Source: Paenibacillus pectinilyticus (lineage in GTDB: Bacteria; Bacillota; Bacilli; Paenibacillales; NBRC-103111). From it: DNA of 64,000 nt. The position numbers were made by a program, and so were the translations under genes. This document shows positions 1 through 7,432 of the stretch, in pieces; within the stretch, counting starts at the first letter, position 1; every line of letters begins with the position of its first letter. Below the pieces are notes generated by a model that saw only the letters and a list, made by a program, of their open reading frames with translations, searched no databases and was not told the origin of the DNA. Location of the stretch: positions 434,380 through 498,379 of the forward strand of contig NZ_LYPC01000027.1 of assembly GCF_001700435.1 (NCBI RefSeq). The letters are read 5' to 3'.

Positions 1-2
1 GC

Positions 3-95
3 GAACTCGTAGCTACAGATATCGATCTTGTTGTAAATACGAAACGTACGTTTAACATGGAGCTTTACGAATTGGCAAGCCGTTTGTCACAATAA
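3..95 (+). CDS. C-terminal end of an unidentified protein (5' truncated)
   Basis: An open frame enters from the left edge and stops at TAA 93-95, leaving about 30 residues that end in ELASRLSQ. The visible part (VVNTKRTFNMELYELA) is too short to name a family. A promoter for the next transcription unit starts directly after its stop, so it is the last gene of the unit to the left. No function is proposed. Confidence 0.5.
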   Translation, partial: ELVATDIDLVVNTKRTFNMELYELASRLSQ

Positions 96-106
96 GTGAG
101 TGTCTA

Positions 107-135
107 TTGATCTTTTACGTTCATTGCTCTATAAT
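107..135 (+). promoter_or_regulatory. SigA-type promoter of the serS T-box leader
   Basis: TTGATC (107-112) and TATAAT (130-135) are separated by exactly 17 bases, a near-consensus housekeeping promoter. Transcription would begin near 142 and give a leader of about 250 nt before serS. Confidence 0.75.
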
Positions 136-141
136 AACGAA

Positions 142-394
142 CCATATACACATCGACATCATGTCTATGAAGAGCATCCAACTCGGAGACGTTCATGATC
201 GGAAGGACAACATTTTAGCGGCCCTTCTCTAAATAAACCGGCACCGCCCGTTATCGCGGAACCAAGCGGATGAATGACAATACCTTGTCTTCATCAAGTT
301 GGGTGGCACCGCGAGCAGAACGCTCCTCGTCCCAATCGGACAGAGGGCGTTTTTTGTCTTTTTCACACATAAGAAGAGGAAGCGGTGACGGGAA
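142..394 (+). promoter_or_regulatory. T-box leader (tRNA-Ser sensing) of serS
   Basis: The T-box core GGGTGGCACCGCG lies at 301-313. It is followed by a GC-rich imperfect hairpin (about 321-349) and a T run (350-355), an intrinsic terminator. The bulge reads TGGC, which would pair with an acceptor end GCCA, consistent with the G discriminator of bacterial tRNA-Ser. In this family, uncharged tRNA binding favours the antiterminator and read-through into the synthetase gene. The specifier codon could not be placed with certainty by eye, so the serine specificity rests on the downstream gene and the TGGC bulge. Confidence 0.88.
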
Positions 395-1678
395 ATGCTG
401 GATATCAAATGGATTAGAGGCAATCAAGAGCAAGTGAAGGCAGCAGCCCTTCAAAAAAGGGTACCATGCCATGTAGAGGAATTACTCGTAGTCGACGATA
501 AGAAAAGAGATTTGCTCATGCAAGTAGATCAGCTGCGTGCTGAGCGGAATCGCGCATCGGAACAGATTGCGATGTACATGAAGCAAAAGCAGGTCTCAGA
601 GGCAGAAAGCCTGAAGGAGCAGGTTCGTGGCTGGAATCAGAAATTATCGGTGCTGGAACCTGAACTCGCACAAATGGAACAAAGGTTCAATACGTTGATG
701 CTGACAATCCCTAATTTGGTTTCGCCAGAAACGCCAATTGGAGAAAGTGATGAGCATAACGTTGAGCTTCGAGTCGTTGGTGAGAAGCCGACATTCGCAT
801 TCGACATGCGCGATCATTTGCAGCTTGGTGAAGCCTTAAATATGATTGATATTGCTCGTGGGGTGAAAGTGGCTGGCAGCCGAAACTATTATCTCAAAGG
901 GATGGGGCTGTATCTGCACAGAGCTGTTCAGCAGCTAGCGATCGACCTGTTAACAGATCGAGGGTTTACGGTAATGGATGTCCCCTTAATGGTGCGAGAG
1001 GAAACACTGCTGAACGCTGCGTTCTTCCCTGCGGGGAAGGACCAAACCTATGAACTGCCGGAAGAACATACATGGTTAGTCGGTACGTCGGAGGGTCCCT
1101 TAGTCTCGTACTTTGCAGGAGAAATCGTGGATCTTTCGGAGGGGCCGATTCAGTTAGCAGCTGTTTCGAACTGCTTCCGTAAGGAAGCGGGTTCGGCAGG
1201 CCGTGATGTAAGAGGCTTATATCGCGTTCATCAATTTGCCAAGGTGGAACAGGTGATCCTCTGTGGAAATGATCCCGATGTTGCTGATCGTCTACTCCAG
1301 CAGATTACGCAAAATGCCGAAGATTTATTAGCCCTTCTAGAACTCCCTTACCGTGTTGTAGCGGTATGTTCAGGAGACATGGGTGCCAAAAACTACAAGC
1401 AATTCGACATCGAAACGTGGATGCCAAGCCGCGGCGCGTATGGTGAAACGCATTCGTCGTCGAGCCTATTAGACTTCCAAGCCAGGCGCAGCCAGTTGCG
1501 CTATCGGGATCACGAGGGGAACCTGCGATATTACTACACATTGAACAATACCGCAGTGGCATCGCCACGCATCTTAATCCCACTCTTGGAAAATCACCAA
1601 CAGGCGGATGGTTCCATTTATATACCGCCAGCACTAAGACCCTATATGCGCGGGCTTGACGCTATACCTGCTCCATAA
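395..1678 (+). CDS. serS: Seryl-tRNA synthetase (divergent, T-box controlled)
   Basis: Class II seryl-tRNA synthetase of 427 residues that charges tRNA-Ser with serine. The N-terminal 110 residues form the expected coiled-coil tRNA-binding arm, followed by the catalytic core with motif 2 (FRKEAGSAGRDVRG) and the DFQARR segment. Several usually fixed positions differ. Motif 3 reads NNTAVASPRIL instead of the usual NGSGLAVGRT, the SSCSNF segment reads SSSSLL, and the region usually containing GTGQLPKF reads FFPAGKDQTY. This looks like the alternative SerRS type that some Bacilli carry beside the housekeeping enzyme. The T-box leader immediately upstream fits an inducible copy. Whether a second serS exists cannot be seen here. 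Confidence 0.93.
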   Translation: MLDIKWIRGNQEQVKAAALQKRVPCHVEELLVVDDKKRDLLMQVDQLRAERNRASEQIAMYMKQKQVSEAESLKEQVRGWNQKLSVLEPELAQMEQRFNTLMLTIPNLVSPETPIGESDEHNVELRVVGEKPTFAFDMRDHLQLGEALNMIDIARGVKVAGSRNYYLKGMGLYLHRAVQQLAIDLLTDRGFTVMDVPLMVREETLLNAAFFPAGKDQTYELPEEHTWLVGTSEGPLVSYFAGEIVDLSEGPIQLAAVSNCFRKEAGSAGRDVRGLYRVHQFAKVEQVILCGNDPDVADRLLQQITQNAEDLLALLELPYRVVAVCSGDMGAKNYKQFDIETWMPSRGAYGETHSSSSLLDFQARRSQLRYRDHEGNLRYYYTLNNTAVASPRILIPLLENHQQADGSIYIPPALRPYMRGLDAIPAP

Positions 1679-1682
1679 AAGA

Positions 1683-1726
1683 AAGGGCACTCAATCCGAA
1701 TTGTTACTGTCGGATAGGGTGCCCTT
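1683..1726. terminator. Bidirectional terminator between serS and the dehydrogenase gene
   Basis: AAGGGCAC (1683-1690) pairs with GTGCCCTT (1719-1726). It lies between two convergent genes and can serve serS on the plus strand and the gene at 1742 on the minus strand. Confidence 0.75.
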
Positions 1727-1741
1727 CTATGTGTGCGAAGA

Positions 1742-2698
1742 TTAGTAACCTTCCGCCAAATCCACAACATTTCTCATATCGCCACCGTCCAGCATGGCTC
1801 TTAGATTGTGATAGAAGATCGTAGAAACACGATCCGTATAGTGAACGGATGCCCCTGCTATATGGGGCGTTAAGATGACATTGTTCATGCTCCACAGCGG
1901 TGAAGAGGGAGGTAAAGGCTCTTGTGCAAATACATCCAATGCGGCTCCCGCGATTTTGCCTTGCTGCAAAGCAAGGATTAAAGCTTCTTCGTTCAGCACA
2001 TCGCCTCGGGCAAGATTAATGAAAAAAGCGTTCGGTTTCATCAAATCGAGATGATCCTGGCGCAAGAAACCACGAGTCTTCGGTGTACTTGGAAGCAGAA
2101 CGACGACAAAGTCGCTTTGCGCGAGTAAGTGGGCTAGTCCTTCCTCTCCATGTACCGTCGTATCGAACGCCGCTTGAGGTGTTCCAGAGCGATTCAGGCC
2201 GATAACCTTCATATCAAAAGCCTTTGCCTTGCGAGCAACAGCTTCCCCAATGGCGCCAGCGCCGATAATGCCGATTGTTTTACCGTGCAATTCGCCGAAT
2301 TGAACTTGGTGATCCCACACATGCTGTTGTTGGTTGTCATGAAGTAAGTTAGCCTTACGAACCCATTGCAGCATAAGGCTAAGTGCAAATTCACTCATTT
2401 GTATGGTGTGCACACCTCTGGCATTCGTGACAATGACATCACGCCGCGCTAGGTCTTCAAGCGGAAGCTTATCGATGCCTGCAGATAAGGTCTGTACCCA
2501 TTTGAGCTTCGTTGCCTGTGCAACGAGGTCAGGGTGTAAACGACCTGCTGAGATGAGCACATCTGCATCGGAAATGTGTTCACGCGCCTCTTTAGAGGAA
2601 GTAAACCAATGGAACTGAGAACGTTTCTTTAGATCTTCTGGCATTTGACCTTGCATAGAAGTTAAATCCATACCCGTTATGGCTACGATATTTAGCAT
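1742..2698 (-). CDS. D-isomer 2-hydroxyacid dehydrogenase family protein
   Basis: A 318-residue NAD(P)-dependent oxidoreductase of the D-2-hydroxyacid dehydrogenase family, which interconverts 2-oxoacids and D-2-hydroxyacids in the cytoplasm. Visible features are the Rossmann glycine motif GIIGAGAIG near residue 142, the catalytic Arg in INLARGDV, the Glu in AQEPLP and the His in TPHIAG near the C-terminus. The start has AAAGGATG 6-7 bases upstream. The family is clear, but the substrate cannot be read from the sequence. It could be a phosphoglycerate-dehydrogenase-like, glyoxylate-reductase-like or D-lactate-type enzyme. It appears to be a single-gene unit. Confidence 0.9.
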   Translation of the reverse strand: MLNIVAITGMDLTSMQGQMPEDLKKRSQFHWFTSSKEAREHISDADVLISAGRLHPDLVAQATKLKWVQTLSAGIDKLPLEDLARRDVIVTNARGVHTIQMSEFALSLMLQWVRKANLLHDNQQQHVWDHQVQFGELHGKTIGIIGAGAIGEAVARKAKAFDMKVIGLNRSGTPQAAFDTTVHGEEGLAHLLAQSDFVVVLLPSTPKTRGFLRQDHLDLMKPNAFFINLARGDVLNEEALILALQQGKIAGAALDVFAQEPLPPSSPLWSMNNVILTPHIAGASVHYTDRVSTIFYHNLRAMLDGGDMRNVVDLAEGY

Positions 2699-2794
2699 AT
2701 CTTCACATCCTTTGGGAGTTCCAAATTTTCAAAAAGAATTACTACCATGATAAATGAAATGGATCGTGAATGTAAACTCGGGCTAAATGTACAA

Positions 2795-2827
2795 ATCCCC
2801 TGAAAGCATAAATCGCTCTCAGGGGAT
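2795..2827 (-). terminator. Terminator of the DUF4015 gene
   Basis: ATCCCCTGA (2795-2803) pairs perfectly with TCAGGGGAT (2819-2827), just downstream of the minus-strand stop at 2838. The T-rich tail is short. Confidence 0.6.
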
Positions 2828-2837
2828 AGTCGGGTTT

Positions 2838-4022
2838 TTAGTAGCTTACGTTAGCTGTGTAGTTATTATTGGCATTCCATAACAGGTATTCATTAATGCC
2901 ATTTTCTTTCAGAGCACGAATTTGCTCATCCAATTCATGTTTGCCATATTTGATGTACCCAGGCACCCAGGATGCGGTGAAGTCTTGAATCCATGGTCGA
3001 ATAACGGGCTTCCATCCTTTTTGATCAATGACTTCCAGCTTCTTATTGATATCCTTAGATGCTCCGTTAATCGTGGCGTATGGAGCGGCATCCGGTACCT
3101 TGGAACCGAACCAGCCCGTGCTGTAATGACTTGGATAAATCATCGGGGCGATGACATCCACATTTTGCGAGATTTTCTCGAAATCTTGACCGATACCCTC
3201 GGCAGCAGGAACAGATGCGGCATAGCCAAAAATATCTACCGACACACGTACGCCAAGCGGATCTAGCTGCTCTCTGGCATATTTAACAAAGGAAGAGACA
3301 GCGTCAATTCTAGAGCGTTCGTCTTTGGTATACTTCAGCACATCGGCGCGCTTCTCGAATCCTTCTGGGAAACGCACATAATCAAATTGAATTTCTTTAA
3401 ATCCGGCTTTGACAGCTTCCTTGGCAACGGCAATGTTGTAGTCCCATACTTCTTTGCTGTATGGATTTACGAAACTGTCTGGCGGGTTCTTCCCATTGCC
3501 CCATAGCGTGCCATCAGGGTTAATGTAAGACAAATCGGGTCTCTTTTTGGCTAGTACCGTATCTTTGAACACAACAATACGAGCAATTGGATAAATACTG
3601 TGATCGTGCAATGTCGTCATGAGGCTAGGCATATCGCCAATTATTTTCTCGGTGGTTCCCAATGCATCCAAATCTGCATTGCCAGTTTCCCAGGTTATGT
3701 AACCCCAGTCATCTTTCACATCAATAACCATGGCATTCAGATCCGTATCATCGAGGAGCTTTACAAGCGTATTCAGTCTGGCACCGCCTGCACTATGCGC
3801 AGTGGAATAAATCCCTTTCACCACAGGCGCATCCTTCTGAGGATCTTGCTTGTTCACAGGAGCGAGTGGATCAGCAGGGTCGGCAGGTGCTACAGGTTGA
3901 ACGATAGCTACTGCGTTCTTCGCATCAAGTGAAGCTTGCACGAGCTGTTCAAAACTCGCATCGGGATTTGATGCTGTGAGATTACCCCAAACGAGGGCAA
4001 GTGAAGCGAGTAAAATTTCCAT
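2838..4022 (-). CDS. Putative glycoside hydrolase (DUF4015 / GHL13-like), exported
   Basis: A 394-residue protein matching the putative glycosidase family DUF4015, a predicted TIM-barrel. The segment VKGIYSTAHSAG and the acidic strand ends VIDVKDDWG, IQFDYVRFPE, DIFGY and APMIYPSHY are typical. The N-terminus (MEILLASLALVWGNLTAS) is hydrophobic and signal-like, followed by a Pro/Ala/Asp-rich linker. I chose ATG 4022 because GGAGTGG lies about 11 bases upstream. The ATG 24 bases earlier has no ribosome site and would sit at the very start of the transcript from the TATAAT at 4058-4063. The substrate is unknown; the family is usually predicted to act on cell-surface glycans. Confidence 0.8.
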   Translation of the reverse strand: MEILLASLALVWGNLTASNPDASFEQLVQASLDAKNAVAIVQPVAPADPADPLAPVNKQDPQKDAPVVKGIYSTAHSAGGARLNTLVKLLDDTDLNAMVIDVKDDWGYITWETGNADLDALGTTEKIIGDMPSLMTTLHDHSIYPIARIVVFKDTVLAKKRPDLSYINPDGTLWGNGKNPPDSFVNPYSKEVWDYNIAVAKEAVKAGFKEIQFDYVRFPEGFEKRADVLKYTKDERSRIDAVSSFVKYAREQLDPLGVRVSVDIFGYAASVPAAEGIGQDFEKISQNVDVIAPMIYPSHYSTGWFGSKVPDAAPYATINGASKDINKKLEVIDQKGWKPVIRPWIQDFTASWVPGYIKYGKHELDEQIRALKENGINEYLLWNANNNYTANVSY

Positions 4023-4172
4023 GATGTATAAGTCCACTCCAATCATTGTTTCTAGCTTTCATTATAAAGCAAGCGGGAAACTACGCACAGAGGAAATTTG
4101 TAGGCTTTTGTAGAAGCATGCAAGAATTGTAAGAAACGGCTCGGTTGCGTCAGTGGAAAAAAGAAAAAGAAA

Positions 4173-4200
4173 ACACCCGAAGGCTTTCGCTTCCGAGTGT
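4173..4200 (-). terminator. Terminator of tatA
   Basis: ACACCCGA (4173-4180) pairs with the TCCGAGTGT side (4192-4200, with one G-U pair). On the minus strand it is followed by TTTTC and further T residues, just after the tatA stop. Confidence 0.75.
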
Positions 4201-4207
4201 CAAAATC

Positions 4208-4450
4208 TTACTTATTAACTTGTCCTGCGTCACTGCTTGCTACATCAGGATTAATTTCTTTGCGTGCAATCGACGGTTGATCATCCGTTGAAGAATTGCT
4301 GCTGTTGCCGTTTGTTGCATCTTTGAATTCACGAAACATTTTGCCAAAACCACGACCAAGCTCAGGCAGTTTATTCGGCCCAAACAATAAAAGGGCAACA
4401 ATCGCAATAAGTATGATGTGCCAAGGAGATAAAGCTCCCATTCCAGACAC
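4208..4450 (-). CDS. tatA: Twin-arginine translocase subunit TatA/TatE
   Basis: An 80-residue Tat pore-forming subunit, which exports folded proteins with twin-arginine signals together with TatC. It has the family layout: a short N-terminal membrane helix (WHIILIAIVALLLFGPNKLPE), the FGP hinge and the conserved amphipathic helix containing LGRGFGKMFREFK, then a polar tail. No tatC is next to it; in Bacilli the genes are often separate. The minus-strand TATAAT at 4476-4481 is preceded by TG one base upstream, giving an extended -10. GGAGGTG sits 6 bases before the start. Confidence 0.93.
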   Translation of the reverse strand: MSGMGALSPWHIILIAIVALLLFGPNKLPELGRGFGKMFREFKDATNGNSSNSSTDDQPSIARKEINPDVASSDAGQVNK

Positions 4451-4558
4451 CTCCAGTAAAATTTATGTTAGCTTCATTATACCATGGTCTTATCATAACC
4501 TATATAGCCTATTTATTACAATTTTAATAACTCTATAAGGTAAAGGGATGCAAAAAAA

Positions 4559-4583
4559 GACACCCTCAATGGTACAGGGTGTC
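4559..4583 (-). terminator. Terminator overlapping the stop of the small gene at 4566
   Basis: GACACCCT (4559-4566) pairs with AGGGTGTC (4576-4583). On the minus strand the stem is followed by a run of seven T. The hairpin begins inside the last codons of the upstream small gene, which supports that gene being transcribed. Confidence 0.85.
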
Positions 4584-4754
4584 CTTATGATGTTCCGAAA
4601 TACTGAATTGAATAATTTCCATGACATCTTCCGCTGCGAGTGCCTCTATACCGAACCGTAGCACGATCTCGGATTCCAACTCATTGCTGGTTAAAGAGGG
4701 ATACAACTCGGGCGTTAATTTCATTACAATCCTGGATAATTTGACTGTCTCCAC
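4566..4754 (-). CDS. Small hypothetical protein
   Basis: A reading frame of about 62 residues, rich in Glu, Leu and Ser, with no membrane segment or motif I recognise (MKLTPELYPSLTSNELE in the middle). It is bounded by a strong terminator hairpin on its own strand that overlaps the stop codon. GGAAGGGTG lies upstream; its spacing best fits GTG 4754, although ATG 4760 and GTG 4763 are in frame. Function unknown. A predicted short helical cytosolic protein is all that can be said. Confidence 0.5.
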   Translation of the reverse strand: METVKLSRIVMKLTPELYPSLTSNELESEIVLRFGIEALAAEDVMEIIQFSISEHHKDTLYH

Positions 4755-4891
4755 AAGCATCACCCTTCCAATCAGAAGATTAGAATAAGAACTACGCCTG
4801 AACCTACCATCGCTGAAAACCAGAACTATATGAAATTACATTCATTATAACACAATTCAAACCGGAATAAAGGGGCACTTCGCACGTTTTC

Positions 4892-5713
4892 TTATTTGGG
4901 CTTTCTAAATTCTCCAACGACACCCACAGTTTCTACAATATTCACGAACGCTTTCGGGTCAATCTCCTTAATAATTCGTTTTAATTCGACGAGCTCATAC
5001 CTCGTTGTAACAGTCATAAGCATATCGTGCTGCTGTTTCGTATAGGCTCCTTCCGTTTTAATCAAAGTAACGCCGCGTGGTATCATGAGCAATTTGTTAA
5101 TAATGGCTTCCTTATGCTTCGTGACGATGAAGGCGGTAACTTTAATATGGCGGATATGTATGGAATCAACGGTTTTTCCACTAATGAAAATAGCTAGCAT
5201 GGAGAATAGGGCTAAGTCCCAGTTATCTTTAAAATAACCAAGTGCAACGATAACAATACCGTTCATCCCAGAAAGTATTGTTCCCAGAGGAAAATCATAT
5301 TTGCGGGTTAAAATGAGACCAACAATGTCGAATCCGCCGCTGGAGCCGCCAATGCGAAGTGTAATCCCGCTGCCGATGCCAATCAGTACGCCGCCAAAAA
5401 CAGCGCCGAGCATAGGATCCTGAGCAACATAGTTGGTAGGAATAATTTGCATGAGCCAAGTAGTTAGCACGACCGATACTACACTAATCATAATGAAGCG
5501 ACGCCCAATGGAGATAAGTCCCCAAATCATTAAAGGCATGTTAAACAGTAAATAGAGAAACCCGATGTTATAATTTGTGAAATAACCAATAATCATGGCG
5601 ATACCCGATACGCCGCCGCTAAGAAGTTGATGGGGAATGAGAAACATATTGAAGCCGACTGCGACAAGCAGTGCGCCAACTAAAATGATAAGAGCATCTA
5701 GCGCCTTTTTCAA
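4892..5713 (-). CDS. YitT family integral membrane protein (DUF2179 C-terminus)
   Basis: A 273-residue membrane protein of the YitT/DUF161 family. Roughly the first 190 residues contain five or six hydrophobic helices, with the conserved PHQLLSGGVSGIAMI and GGSSGGFDIVG segments. The last 80 residues form the cytoplasmic DUF2179 domain (TVTTRYELVELKRIIKEID). The family is widespread in spore formers and has no established substrate. It starts MKKALDALIIL with AGAGGTG a few bases upstream. It stands alone, with gaps on both sides. Confidence 0.88.
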   Translation of the reverse strand: MKKALDALIILVGALLVAVGFNMFLIPHQLLSGGVSGIAMIIGYFTNYNIGFLYLLFNMPLMIWGLISIGRRFIMISVVSVVLTTWLMQIIPTNYVAQDPMLGAVFGGVLIGIGSGITLRIGGSSGGFDIVGLILTRKYDFPLGTILSGMNGIVIVALGYFKDNWDLALFSMLAIFISGKTVDSIHIRHIKVTAFIVTKHKEAIINKLLMIPRGVTLIKTEGAYTKQQHDMLMTVTTRYELVELKRIIKEIDPKAFVNIVETVGVVGEFRKPK

Positions 5714-5818
5714 AACAAATCACCTCTAAAATAGTATGCAGCATATTGCAAGTATAATTCATTCTTACAAAACTGCAATATTTATTTAACCAGTGGTTAA
5801 TTGAAGGTGAAGTATAAA

Positions 5819-5852
5819 AAAAGCTGTGCCCATGTGCGGGACAACAGCTTTT
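5819..5852 (-). terminator. Terminator of the DUF4247 gene
   Basis: AAAAGCTGT (5819-5827) and ACAGCTTTT (5844-5852) form a stem followed by T residues on the minus strand, 13 bases past the stop at 5865. Confidence 0.8.
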
Positions 5853-5864
5853 GGTTTGAACGAT

Positions 5865-6554
5865 TTAGCGGCGTTTAAAGGAGCCGGTCTTCTTCGATGT
5901 GCTTGGCTTACTTGTCGATGGTTTCGTTACCTTGTTCGGCGTCGATCCATCGTTCTTACGGGTTGTTGAACTGCTTCCAGAGCTCGGATTCGCGGCGCCG
6001 CTTGTGAAACCGCCTGTTCGATTCGAGGTTGTTGGCGTTTTATCCTTAGATGAGTCCGTTGTTGGTGAAGTAGTTGTTCCTGTTCCTGCTTTATAATTCG
6101 GTGTTTGGGTATAACCGCGGTAATCATATGTACCACGATTATTAGACCAACCTCCGCCAAATATGGATTGAAGGAGTGTTGCGGTTAGATATCCTTGCAA
6201 GAATGAGGAGTCATAGTGAGACTTCGCATACTCAATACTATCGAGTTGTACTAATGTATTTTTATTATCGCTGGGATCCTTCTGAAGGTTGATTACCTTG
6301 TCCTGATACACAAGGAACATCTGATCCTCGGATTCTTTACTCTTCTCTTTGGGTTTTTCTTTGGCAGCAAGCTCGTTAGCGACGGTTGGCACGTTTTTGC
6401 CTTCAACCGCATACACCTTCGACATATTGCTTCCCTTACCGTCAACACTAACTAAGGGATACTCATCTCGAATATATTTACCCGCATCGGCACCACATGC
6501 CGTTAGAAGAGCGATAATTACGATGAAAGAAAGCCATGAAGTCCATCTCTTCAT
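5865..6554 (-). CDS. DUF4247 family lipoprotein
   Basis: A 229-residue exported lipoprotein. Residues 1-20 are a signal peptide with lipobox LLTAC, so Cys20 is the predicted lipidated residue. Residues 25-150 match DUF4247 (IRDEYPLVSVDGKGS, VYQDKVINLQ, SIEYAKSHYDSSFLQGYL). The last 80 residues are a low-complexity Ser/Thr/Pro/Lys tail ending in FKRR, suited to spanning or binding the wall. The gene for a DUF4178 protein lies 56 bases upstream on the same strand, a pairing also seen in other Firmicutes. The two may be one unit. Molecular role unknown. Confidence 0.82.
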   Translation of the reverse strand: MKRWTSWLSFIVIIALLTACGADAGKYIRDEYPLVSVDGKGSNMSKVYAVEGKNVPTVANELAAKEKPKEKSKESEDQMFLVYQDKVINLQKDPSDNKNTLVQLDSIEYAKSHYDSSFLQGYLTATLLQSIFGGGWSNNRGTYDYRGYTQTPNYKAGTGTTTSPTTDSSKDKTPTTSNRTGGFTSGAANPSSGSSSTTRKNDGSTPNKVTKPSTSKPSTSKKTGSFKRR

Positions 6555-6610
6555 TATTGTGAAGTCCTCCTTTCGAAAACCGATATCACATTCATGATAT
6601 CATGGTCTGT

Positions 6611-7147
6611 CTAAAGCGTCGATTTTAAAAATTTGATTTGATTGCCAGGTGTGCGTTCGCCTTCTAAGGCAATGAATTTACCATCCTGCCATTGGAGGAA
6701 GAAAAACCGTTGATCAGGCCCAAAATAGCGCCAGAAAATGATGTCATCACCACTGCGGAAATCCGTATTGCCTTCCGTTTTTGAAACATCGTTACGATGA
6801 AACTCCAAGTCGAATGTAACATCACCATCTAACTCTAATCGAGTAGGGACATCATTAGGATCATCGAGGGAACCTTCAATAAAGCTGCATAAGAAACAGT
6901 CGTAGGTTCTGCCTTTTTCCACAATCAAACACTGAATATTTTTGCCGCTTTGTAGATAATAAGCATATCGATGTGGAGCAAAGCCGCGGTCAAAATACAC
7001 GACCTTACCGGAAATAACATATTCCTCTAAGTCGACATTAACGATATCGCCAACGCGTGAATCTTCTAGGGGATTGCCTGTAGTTGCGGGTGTGGGTACT
7101 TCTTTTTGACTACGAAGGATATTGCTGACACGTTTGAAAATGGACAT
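6611..7147 (-). CDS. DUF4178 domain protein
   Basis: A 178-residue cytosolic protein whose core, from VGDIVNVDLEEYVISGKVVYF to the C-terminus, fits the DUF4178 fold (a beta-rich domain). It contains RYAYYLQSGKNIQCLIVEKG and FFLQWQDGKFIALEGERTPG segments. GAGGAGAGTT precedes the ATG. It lies directly upstream of the DUF4247 lipoprotein gene. No catalytic motif is evident. In many Bacilli, genes for DUF4178, DUF4247, a DUF350 membrane protein and a spermidine-synthase-like protein cluster together; only two of these are present here. Confidence 0.8.
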   Translation of the reverse strand: MSIFKRVSNILRSQKEVPTPATTGNPLEDSRVGDIVNVDLEEYVISGKVVYFDRGFAPHRYAYYLQSGKNIQCLIVEKGRTYDCFLCSFIEGSLDDPNDVPTRLELDGDVTFDLEFHRNDVSKTEGNTDFRSGDDIIFWRYFGPDQRFFFLQWQDGKFIALEGERTPGNQIKFLKSTL

Positions 7148-7265
7148 GATAACTCTCCTCTGCTCGGTTCCGTTTTATTGTTCTCCCCTTTAATACGAGT
7201 TACTTATTCATATGGTTTCGTTACAAATGGGATAAAGTAGCCACTGGCAATGTACGTATTAACTG

Positions 7266-7432
7266 TGCTATAATATTTTAGATGTTCTTAAGGGCGGCCA
7301 GTTGGATCATGGAAGATGAGAATCGAAAGTGTATTCCACCAAGAAACTATAGAGACGGATAGGAAGTCGTACTTAAGGGTAAAAAAGATACAAGGCATTA
7401 GCCTGCCCTGTACAAAAGGAGATTGAATTTAT
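7266..7432 (+). promoter_or_regulatory. Promoter and long 5' leader of cshA
   Basis: An extended -10 element (TGC then TATAAT at 7269-7274) with a weak -35 (CTGGCA, 7244-7249) precedes cshA, giving a leader of about 150 nt. CTTAAGGG occurs twice in it (about 7288 and 7372). Cold-responsive RNA helicases often have long structured leaders, so post-transcriptional control is plausible but not shown. Confidence 0.6.

Noticed and set aside
229-472. Minus-strand frames of 64 and 73 codons
   Set aside because: They lie across the T-box leader and the start of serS; no ribosome site, and the conserved RNA explains the sequence.
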